A stretch of 5,248 nt of DNA from Lachnoclostridium sp. UBA1434. GTDB lineage: Bacteria > Bacillota > Clostridia > Lachnospirales > Lachnospiraceae. Positions 1-5,248 of the stretch are shown one piece after another. Made by a program: the position numbers and the translations under genes. The stretch spans positions 4,212 through 9,459 of the forward strand of contig DCTS01000036.1 of NCBI GenBank assembly GCA_002329645.1, read 5' to 3'. The first letter of the stretch is position 1, and the number at the start of each line of letters is the position of its first letter. The notes below the pieces were generated by a model that did no database searches, had not been told where the DNA came from, and saw nothing but the letters and a program-made list of their open reading frames with translations.

Positions 1-753
1 CATGTTTCCTTAATGGAGGATTGCCCTGATGAAGCTATAAAAAACAATATTTTCGGAACATATAATACCGTTCATGCAGCTAATCAATATAATACTGAGA
101 AATTTGTGCTCATATCCACGGATAAAGCGGTCAACCCGACTGGCATGATGGGTGCAAGCAAAAGGGTATGTGAAATGATCGTTCAAAGCATGAAGGGAAT
201 AAGTGATACAAGTTATATTACTGTAAGGTTTGGCAATGTGTTGGGCTCCAACGGTTCTGTAATTCCGCTTTTTATACGGCAGATTAATCAGGGAGGTCCG
301 GTTACCATTACAGATAAAAGGGCATACAGATATTTTATGACTATTTCTGAGGCTGCGCAGCTGGTATTATGTGCCACTTCCATGGACTCGCAATCGGAAA
401 CCTATGTACTGGATATGGGGGAACCGGTAAACATTTTATCATTGGCCGAGAGCTTGATTCGACTAATGGGATATGTCCCATATACAGGAATCCCGATCGA
501 GGAAATCGGCATCCGGCAAGGGGAGAAATTATATGAAGAGCTGCTGATGCATAATGATGATTTAATAAAAACCGAGAGCGCCAAAATATTCATAGAAAAG
601 CACAGCACTATCTCTCAGTATGAAATTGAAGCGATATTGGTGGATTTAAGAAGAGCTCTTAAAACGAAGGATAAGGAGCTGATAAAAAACGCACTAATAA
701 ATGCCGTACCTACATTTCAAAAAAACAAGAATAATGAGACTTCAAAGAATTGA
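1..753 (+). CDS. UDP-GlcNAc 4,6-dehydratase, FlaA1/CapD/EpsC type (5'-truncated by window)
   Basis: The frame is open from base 1, so this is a partial gene of which 250 codons are visible; the ATG at 13 is internal. The family converts UDP-GlcNAc to a UDP-4-keto-6-deoxy-hexosamine, first step towards QuiNAc, FucNAc or bacillosamine-type sugars. Visible signatures are the STDKAVNPT stretch, then MGASK (nt 148-162), the MxxxK form in which Met replaces the usual SDR catalytic Tyr as in WbpM/PglF-type enzymes. FGNVLGSNGSV, RYFMTISEAAQLVL and GEKLYEELL follow. Long family members (about 600 residues) carry an N-terminal membrane and Rossmann region, and short ones are about 330; what lies upstream cannot be seen. 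The C-terminus is a Lys/Asn-rich tail. Hand-counted GC is about 41%, lower than in the downstream genes. The family call is firm; dehydratase versus epimerase specificity is inferred from MxxxK. Confidence 0.9.
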   Translation, partial: HVSLMEDCPDEAIKNNIFGTYNTVHAANQYNTEKFVLISTDKAVNPTGMMGASKRVCEMIVQSMKGISDTSYITVRFGNVLGSNGSVIPLFIRQINQGGPVTITDKRAYRYFMTISEAAQLVLCATSMDSQSETYVLDMGEPVNILSLAESLIRLMGYVPYTGIPIEEIGIRQGEKLYEELLMHNDDLIKTESAKIFIEKHSTISQYEIEAILVDLRRALKTKDKELIKNALINAVPTFQKNKNNETSKN

Positions 754-768
754 TATACCTGATATACC
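751..768 (+). repeat. 9-bp perfect tandem duplication at the stop codon
   Basis: TGATATACC occurs twice head to tail (751-759 and 760-768). The first copy begins with the TGA stop of the upstream dehydratase gene. It looks like a simple slippage duplication; no function is evident. An 8-bp palindrome, TGCCGGCA, follows at 773-780. Confidence 0.7.
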
Positions 769-781
769 TTCCTGCCGGCAC

Positions 782-838
782 AAAACAGAGCGCCTTTCAT
801 ATATTAACTATGACGATATGAGAGGGGTTCTGTTTTTT
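782..838 (+). terminator. Long hairpin plus T6: intrinsic terminator/attenuator or SD-sequestering switch
   Basis: Bases 782-802 pair with 816-836 over 21 positions, with one mismatch (792/826) and two G-U wobbles (790/828, 796/822), leaving a 13-nt loop (803-815). The outer arms are AAAACAGA (782-789) and TCTGTTTT (829-836). The 3' arm runs directly into TTTTTT (833-838), with an opposing A4 tract at the 5' side, the layout of an intrinsic terminator. The 3' arm also contains the downstream gene's Shine-Dalgarno (821-827) and touches its TTG start at 837. The structure could therefore reduce readthrough, block translation initiation, or both. The pairing is read directly; the mode of action is inferred. 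Terminators inside long polysaccharide operons are often overridden by NusG-paralogue antiterminators (LoaP in Firmicutes), but no such gene is in view. Confidence 0.72.
821..827 (+). promoter_or_regulatory. Shine-Dalgarno supporting the TTG start at 837
   Basis: AGAGGGG lies 9 nt before the TTG. The reading frame upstream of the TTG closes at TGA 819-821, and the next in-frame ATG is at codon 58, inside the conserved transferase domain. This site therefore fixes TTG 837 as the start. It is buried in the 3' arm of the hairpin at 782-836. Confidence 0.75.
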
Positions 839-2285
839 GAGTTATATAACGGTTAAGAGATACCTTGACATCGTATTTTCCATCCTTGGGCTAATCCTTC
901 TGGCACCGTTTTTTATTGTCGCCGCCATATCAATAAGGCTGGAATCTAAGGGCTCCGCAATATACAGACAGCGACGCCTCGGACTTCATGGGAGGGAGTT
1001 TACCATGTACAAATTCCGGACCATGCATGTCGGCGCTGACAAGGAAGGGGTTTATGACCTTAAGGGTGACAGAAGGGTAACAAAAACAGGCAGGATACTG
1101 AGATTAACCAGTCTGGATGAGCTTCCGCAGCTGATAAATATCCTGAAGGGGGATATGTCATTTATAGGACCAAGGCCTCCTCTTACGTATCATCCGTGGA
1201 CCTTTACAGAATATACCGTACCGCAGAAAAAGCGCTTCATGGTGCGCCCCGGAATCACCGGTCTTGCCCAGATACACGGAAGAAAAGGACCGGACTGGGA
1301 CACAAGAATTGAATATGACATGGAGTACGTCGATAATATAAGCTTCTTTCTTGACCTGAAGATAATAATAATAACCGTCATTAACGTACTCATCATGAGA
1401 AATAATTATAACTGCGGGAAAACAGTAAAGCCAAAAAAGGATTACCCCTATATATGGCTTATGTATATAACAAACGATGCCAAGGCTGCCAAAATCGCCG
1501 AAGACAACGGTGTAGAATGGATAATGGTTGACCTTGAGATTATAGGCAAGGAAGAACGGCAGGGACACCGGGATACCTTGATTTCCCGCCATACGTTGGG
1601 GGACATTAAAAAAATCAGGGAGGCAGTAAAAAAATCAAAATTAGTCGTGCGAATCAACCCTATACATCATGGCACAAAAAAAGAGATTGACAGGGCGGTT
1701 GAAGACGGGGCCGACATTATCATGCTCCCATACTTTAAAACAGCAAAAGAAGTAAAAAAGTTTATTCTTTATGTCAACAAAAGAGCTGAAACATGCCTCC
1801 TCGTTGAAACGCCCGAGGCGGTGGATCATATTGACGAGATACTGGATATTCCGGGCATTGATTATGCCTATGTGGGAATAAATGACCTCCATCTTGGCTA
1901 CAAGCGTCTGTTCATGTTTTCCCTGCTGACCGACGGAACTGTTGAAGCCTTATGCTGTAAATTCAGAAAAAAAGGAATTCCATACGGCTTCGGCGGCCTT
2001 GCAAGGATAGGCTATGGACTGCTTCCTGCCGAGTATGTGCTGGCTGAAATGTATCGTCAGGGATCAAGCATTGCTATTGTATCAAGAAGCTTTACCAAGG
2101 CCGCAAGGCCCGGTGATTATGAAATGATGGAAAAGGTATTTATGGAGGGGATACGTCAGGTTCGAAGCTTTGAGGATGAGCTTCGAAGGAAGGATTACCG
2201 GTTCTTTCTTGATAACCTGAGGATAATTAAGGAGAAGGTGGCTGAAATAGAAGAGAATATTATAAAAGAAAGGGGAGACGTATGA
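837..2285 (+). CDS. Fusion: small phosphoglycosyl transferase + HpcH/HpaI-family aldolase
   Basis: A 482-residue protein with two domains. Residues about 6-190 are a bacterial sugar transferase (PglC/WcaJ-C type) that transfers a sugar phosphate from a UDP-sugar to undecaprenyl phosphate at the inner membrane face. Signs are the N-terminal hydrophobic re-entrant segment with Pro24, KFRTM (59-63), the catalytic D94-E95 dyad in SLDELPQ, GPRP (111-114) and RPGITGLAQ (137-145). Normal stand-alone length is about 200. A short linker (about 190-206) leads to an aldolase/citrate-lyase-beta-like domain (about 207-450) with VVRINP (R272), LLVETPEA (E324) and GINDLHLG (D350), equivalent to HpaI's Arg, and to its metal-ligand Glu and Asp. 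HpaI's catalytic His position appears to be Ile235 (VDLEII), so the chemistry may differ. A charged helical tail ends the protein. The start is TTG; the TGA overlaps the next gene by 4 nt. Domain calls are firm; substrates are unknown. Confidence 0.9.
   Translation: MSYITVKRYLDIVFSILGLILLAPFFIVAAISIRLESKGSAIYRQRRLGLHGREFTMYKFRTMHVGADKEGVYDLKGDRRVTKTGRILRLTSLDELPQLINILKGDMSFIGPRPPLTYHPWTFTEYTVPQKKRFMVRPGITGLAQIHGRKGPDWDTRIEYDMEYVDNISFFLDLKIIIITVINVLIMRNNYNCGKTVKPKKDYPYIWLMYITNDAKAAKIAEDNGVEWIMVDLEIIGKEERQGHRDTLISRHTLGDIKKIREAVKKSKLVVRINPIHHGTKKEIDRAVEDGADIIMLPYFKTAKEVKKFILYVNKRAETCLLVETPEAVDHIDEILDIPGIDYAYVGINDLHLGYKRLFMFSLLTDGTVEALCCKFRKKGIPYGFGGLARIGYGLLPAEYVLAEMYRQGSSIAIVSRSFTKAARPGDYEMMEKVFMEGIRQVRSFEDELRRKDYRFFLDNLRIIKEKVAEIEENIIKERGDV
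2270..2277 (+). promoter_or_regulatory. Shine-Dalgarno and ATGA overlap
   Basis: AAGGGGAG precedes ATG 2282 by 4 nt and lies inside the end of the upstream coding sequence. The upstream stop (TGA 2283-2285) overlaps the start as ATGA, a classical arrangement for translational coupling of the aldolase fusion and the dehydrogenase fusion. Confidence 0.8.
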
Positions 2286-4450
2286 AGCTTTTGCTGACCG
2301 GCGCTTTTTCATATACGCCCGAGCAGATAAAGGAGCTGAAGGAGCTGGCAGGTGAAGTAATCTACATAAAGGATGAAAGCGCGAAGATCGACTCGGATGT
2401 ATCCGACATAGATATCGTTGTATGCAACGGACTGTTCCTGTACAACCCGATAGAACAATTCAAAAGGCTTAAGTTCATCCAGCTGACCAGTGCAGGACTT
2501 GACCGGATACCCTTGGACTATATTAAAGCGGCGGGAATAAAGGTCGAAAACGCAAAGGGAGTATACGGTATTCCCGTTGCAGAATGGATAATCCTTATGA
2601 TTTTGCAGCTGTTCAAAAAAAGCAGGGCTTTTATCAGGCAGCAATCCGATCATGAATGGATAAAGCATTATGACCTTTTTGAACTAAGCGGCAAGACGGC
2701 AATAATAATCGGCTTTGGAAGCATAGGCCGGGAAACGGCAAAGAGGCTGAAAGCCTTTGACGTATATGTTATCGGAGTTGATGTGGCTCTGCCGACCGAT
2801 GAAGCTCATACAACGGCACATATTAAGCCTGCCGATGAACTTTATACATACGACAGACTGGATTATGTACTGGGAAGAGCGGATATTCTTATCCTTACCC
2901 TGCCCCTTACGGATGAAACCCGCCGTATGATAAACGGAGAAAGGCTGTCAAGGCTCAAAAGCTCCTGCATCCTAATCAATGCCTCCAGGGGAGGGCTGAT
3001 TGACGAAAGGGCGTTGGTTGAAGCGCTGGAAGGAAAAAGATTAGGCGGTGCGGCCCTGGATGTTTTTGAAAATGAGCCCATAGGCAGGGAAAGCCCCTTA
3101 TGGGATATGGAGAATGTAATAATAACGCCCCATAATTCCTTTGTCTCCGATAAGAACGCGGGGCGCCTGTACAGCCTGATTGTAAGCAATATCAAAAATT
3201 TCATTAGCGAGTATAACAGGCAAAGGGTTTATTCCTATTGCATCGTTACCACAATGTCAAGCTCTGTTAATAACTGGATTAAACCGTTCCTGCCTTTATA
3301 CTACAGGAATGGCTTCGATGTGACGGTGGTATGCGGCATGACTAACGAATACAGGCAGGAGCTTATAAAGGAGTACCCCTATGTTAATGCGATTTCCGTA
3401 CCGATGCCGAGGGGAATTAATATTGCCGGATCCTTAAAGGCAATTTTTCTCTTATATAAGGTATTTAGAAAAGGTAAATACCACATGGTCCAATACTCGA
3501 CTCCGAATGCAAGCTTTTATGCGGCTGTCGCCTCTTTTCTCGCCCGGATACCGATACGCCTGTACTGCCAGTGGGGCATGGTATTTGTTACTATGAAGGG
3601 CATCAGGCGGCTGATATTCCAAACCATTGAGCGGCTTGTATGCCTGTTGTCCACCCATGTGCAGCCGGACAGCAGGGGGAACTTAAACTACTGCAGACGA
3701 AGAGGGTTCTACTCAAAGGAAAAAAGCTGCCTCATATGGAACGGCAGCGCAAAGGGTGTTGACCTTAACAGGTTTGACATAAAAAAGAAGGAAATCTACC
3801 GACGGGAAACAAGAAGCAGGTATGGCATCGGGGAAGACTGCATCGTGATTGGCTATGTGGGCCGCCTGGGAGCGGAAAAGGGCTGTGCCGAGCTTTTTGA
3901 AGCCTTCAGGCGGATTGAAGGCCAGTATCCGAAGCTTAAGCTGCTGTTCGTAGGCCCCTTTGAAAAGGAGGGCACCATTGATCCCGGGCTTTTAGACTGG
4001 TTTTATAAAAACAGCCGCATTATAAAAACCGGCTGGGTACCCGATGTTGAAAGGTATATGGCCGCCATGGACATCTTTATCCTGCCAAGCTACAGGGAAG
4101 GCTTCGGCATGTCGGTGGCGGAAGCGCAGGCCATGGGCGTTCCTGTAATCGTTACCGACATACCCGGGCCGGTGAACGCAATGGCTGCAAATGTTACGGG
4201 TCTGACCGTTCCGGTGAAGGATGCGAAAGCAATTGCCGATGCGGTTGAGAAGCTTGTTGAGGATGAAAGGAAGCGAAAGGAATTCGGAAAAGCCGGGCAT
4301 GAATTTGTAAAAAGCCATTTTGATGCAAGGGTATTTGCAGGGAAATTGATAAAAAACAGGATTAAGCTGGTGAAGGGATGCTATGAAAACAAAGATATTG
4401 ATTACCGGGAGCGGAAGCTATGTCGGAGGAAGCATAAAAGCATGGCTTGA
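2282..4450 (+). CDS. Fusion: D-2-hydroxyacid dehydrogenase + GT4 glycosyltransferase
   Basis: A 722-residue protein made of two complete enzymes. Residues 1 to about 312 are a D-2-hydroxyacid dehydrogenase, interconverting a 2-oxoacid and a D-2-hydroxyacid with NAD(P)H. It has GFGSIG (144-149) for the cofactor and the R236 (NASRGG), E265 (FENEP) and H284 (TPH) catalytic set. Residues about 315-697 are a GT-B, family 4 glycosyltransferase, with N-terminal strand VYSYCIVTT, GRLGAEKG (527-534, R528 and K533 for the donor phosphates) and an EX7E motif (E606-E614). Both halves have normal stand-alone length and there is almost no linker. No usable start exists at the junction: the nearest ATG (3254) would remove the first beta-strand and has no Shine-Dalgarno. 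The last 23 or so residues, Arg/Lys-rich, are encoded over the next gene's start and look non-conserved. Probably cytosolic or membrane-associated. Substrates unknown. Confidence 0.9.
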   Translation: MKLLLTGAFSYTPEQIKELKELAGEVIYIKDESAKIDSDVSDIDIVVCNGLFLYNPIEQFKRLKFIQLTSAGLDRIPLDYIKAAGIKVENAKGVYGIPVAEWIILMILQLFKKSRAFIRQQSDHEWIKHYDLFELSGKTAIIIGFGSIGRETAKRLKAFDVYVIGVDVALPTDEAHTTAHIKPADELYTYDRLDYVLGRADILILTLPLTDETRRMINGERLSRLKSSCILINASRGGLIDERALVEALEGKRLGGAALDVFENEPIGRESPLWDMENVIITPHNSFVSDKNAGRLYSLIVSNIKNFISEYNRQRVYSYCIVTTMSSSVNNWIKPFLPLYYRNGFDVTVVCGMTNEYRQELIKEYPYVNAISVPMPRGINIAGSLKAIFLLYKVFRKGKYHMVQYSTPNASFYAAVASFLARIPIRLYCQWGMVFVTMKGIRRLIFQTIERLVCLLSTHVQPDSRGNLNYCRRRGFYSKEKSCLIWNGSAKGVDLNRFDIKKKEIYRRETRSRYGIGEDCIVIGYVGRLGAEKGCAELFEAFRRIEGQYPKLKLLFVGPFEKEGTIDPGLLDWFYKNSRIIKTGWVPDVERYMAAMDIFILPSYREGFGMSVAEAQAMGVPVIVTDIPGPVNAMAANVTGLTVPVKDAKAIADAVEKLVEDERKRKEFGKAGHEFVKSHFDARVFAGKLIKNRIKLVKGCYENKDIDYRERKLCRRKHKSMA
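4372..4378 (+). promoter_or_regulatory. Shine-Dalgarno for the terminal SDR gene
   Basis: GAAGGGA lies 4 nt before ATG 4383, within the 3' end of the preceding coding sequence. It supports the start giving MKTKILITGSGSYVG, which places the Rossmann beta-strand and glycine motif at the expected N-terminal position. Confidence 0.65.
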
Positions 4451-5248
4451 AAGTACAGGCAGGTTCATTGCTGATGAGCTGGATATGGAAAAGCCGGACT
4501 GGGTAAATCATGATTTTACACCCTATGACGTTGTGATTCATGTGGCTGCAATTGTACATAAGAAAGATAAGAAAATCCCCTGGCAGACCTATTATAGGGT
4601 GAACTCGGTGCTGCCTTACAGGGTTGCAAAAAAAGCGAAAGAAAGCAAAGTAGGGCAGTATATATTCTTTAGCTCAATGGCAGTTTACGGGCAGGGTAAA
4701 AAGCTGCCCGGGGGGAATAGAACCGGGGGGAATATAATCGATGAAAACACCCCCCTTAAGCCTGTAAATTATTACGGCAGAAGCAAGCTTGCGGCTGAAA
4801 TCAAGCTTAAGGGATTAAATTCACGGGACTTTACGGTATCCGTGGTAAGGCCGCCGAACATATACGGGTATGGATGCCCCGGCAACTATATCGCTTCATT
4901 TGTCAAGCTTACAAGGCTATTGCCGGTCATTCCCGCTGCTTATACGGAATGCAGGCAGGGTTTTATATACATCGGCAATCTTTGCCGCTTTATACAGCGC
5001 CTTATTGAGGACAGGAGGCCGGGCACCTTCCATCCGCAGGACGGGGAGGGTATAAGCGCCTTGGAGATGTTTTCGGAAATAGCAGTCATAATCGGCAAAA
5101 AGCCTCGGTATTCCCATGTACTGGGCAGGTTAATCTGCTTATTTTACCGGTTCCCGCCGGTGGTCAAGGTGTTTGGAGGGGTTGCTTACAGCAGCCGCCT
5201 GTCAGACACGCCATATAATGATTATTCCAAAGTTGATTATAGAAGGGC
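4383..5248 (+). CDS. NAD(P)-dependent sugar epimerase/4-ketoreductase, extended SDR (3'-truncated by window)
   Basis: Open from ATG 4383 to the window end: 288 codons visible, no stop. The N-terminus MKTKILITGSGSYVGG is a Rossmann dinucleotide-binding start; the glycine pattern is TGxGxxxG rather than the usual TGxxGxxG. Later come DVVIHVAAIVH, FFSSMAVYG (Ser98 as likely catalytic Ser), Y131-GRS-K135 (YxxxK), VRPPNIYG and FIYIGNL. This is the extended SDR fold of nucleotide-sugar epimerases, dehydratases and 4-ketoreductases. With the 4,6-dehydratase upstream, a role in reducing or epimerising a UDP-4-keto-6-deoxy-HexNAc (as WbpV/WreQ-type enzymes do) is plausible but not shown. It overlaps the preceding ORF by 68 nt in a different frame. 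A 15-bp in-frame duplication encodes a Gly/Asn-rich insertion around residues 109-118. Family members are about 300-330 residues, so most of the protein is present. Confidence 0.88.
   Translation, partial: MKTKILITGSGSYVGGSIKAWLESTGRFIADELDMEKPDWVNHDFTPYDVVIHVAAIVHKKDKKIPWQTYYRVNSVLPYRVAKKAKESKVGQYIFFSSMAVYGQGKKLPGGNRTGGNIIDENTPLKPVNYYGRSKLAAEIKLKGLNSRDFTVSVVRPPNIYGYGCPGNYIASFVKLTRLLPVIPAAYTECRQGFIYIGNLCRFIQRLIEDRRPGTFHPQDGEGISALEMFSEIAVIIGKKPRYSHVLGRLICLFYRFPPVVKVFGGVAYSSRLSDTPYNDYSKVDYRR
4708..4734 (+). repeat. In-frame 15-bp-period duplication with G6 tracts
   Basis: The 12-mer CCGGGGGGAATA occurs at 4708-4719 and again at 4723-4734, giving a 15-bp period and two tandem PGGNR/TGGNI-like pentapeptides in the SDR protein. 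The period keeps the frame. A C6 tract (4750-4755) follows. It is probably a slippage-born expansion in a surface loop between the catalytic Ser and the YxxxK motif. Confidence 0.75.

Noticed and set aside
810..821. Tiny ATG-ACG-ATA-TGA ORF in the hairpin loop, a possible leader peptide
   Set aside because: No Shine-Dalgarno precedes it and three codons give no regulatory codon pattern; probably chance.
754..836. Sigma-70-type promoter in the intergenic gap
   Set aside because: The AT-rich TATATTA near 800 has no convincing -35 hexamer at proper spacing, and it lies within the hairpin arm and loop.
1461..1463. Internal ATG as a separate start for the aldolase
   Set aside because: The nearest purine-rich stretch (1433-1440) is about 20 nt away, too far for a Shine-Dalgarno, and the frame is continuous from the transferase domain.
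1158..1592. Minus-strand ORF of 144 codons opposite the transferase/aldolase junction
   Set aside because: It lies wholly opposite a frame with clear conserved motifs, has no recognisable domain, and its composition is that of an antisense shadow.
2161..2187. Perfect 9-bp inverted repeat with a 9-nt loop inside the end of the aldolase fusion
   Set aside because: A rough chance estimate gives about half such repeat per window of this size, it has no T tract, and it lies within coding sequence.
2309..2668. Minus-strand ORF of 119 codons opposite the dehydrogenase N-terminus
   Set aside because: Antisense shadow of a well-conserved domain; no family resemblance. The same applies to minus-strand ORFs at 2863-3204 and 3992-4318.
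4870..5055. Plus-strand 61-codon ORF near the right end
   Set aside because: It is out of frame inside the SDR gene, whose frame carries conserved motifs through this stretch and stays open to the window end.

Overview
The window is an internal piece of a bacterial surface-polysaccharide (capsule/exopolysaccharide) biosynthesis operon, all on the + strand and open at both ends. Strong purine-rich Shine-Dalgarno sites (agagggg, aaggggag, gaaggga), a TTG start, overlapping genes and lysine/isoleucine-rich proteins with A-rich codons suggest a Firmicute, most likely a Clostridia-type organism. This is inferred from style only; no marker gene is present.

Layout: (1) 1-753 is the C-terminal part of a FlaA1/CapD/EpsC-type UDP-GlcNAc 4,6-dehydratase. 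(2) 754-836 is a short intergenic region with a 9-bp tandem repeat, an 8-bp palindrome and a striking 21-position hairpin. The hairpin contains the next gene's Shine-Dalgarno site and runs into a T6 tract at its TTG start, so it looks like an intrinsic terminator/attenuator or a translational switch. (3) 837-2285 is one ORF joining a small (PglC/WcaJ-C-type) phosphoglycosyl transferase to an HpcH/HpaI (citrate-lyase-beta-like) aldolase domain. (4) 2282-4450 starts in an ATGA overlap and joins a complete D-2-hydroxyacid dehydrogenase to a complete GT4 glycosyltransferase. (5) 4383-5248 is an NAD(P)-dependent sugar epimerase/4-ketoreductase of the extended SDR family, cut by the window end. It overlaps the preceding ORF by 68 nt.

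How they could work together: the dehydratase makes a UDP-4-keto-6-deoxy-HexNAc; the terminal SDR may reduce or epimerise a nucleotide sugar; the phosphoglycosyl transferase loads the first sugar phosphate onto undecaprenyl phosphate; and the GT4 domain adds the next sugar. The aldolase and hydroxyacid dehydrogenase domains are consecutive in the operon, translationally coupled, and each is fused to a transferase. The most interesting idea here is that they form a two-step 2-oxoacid/2-hydroxyacid pathway supplying an unusual acidic substituent for the same glycan. That is inference; the domains and fusions are visible in the sequence.

GC counted by hand rises from about 41% in the first gene to about 46% at the start of the second and 50-54% in the later genes, so the hairpin lies near a compositional step. 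No tRNA, rRNA, CRISPR or insertion sequence was seen.
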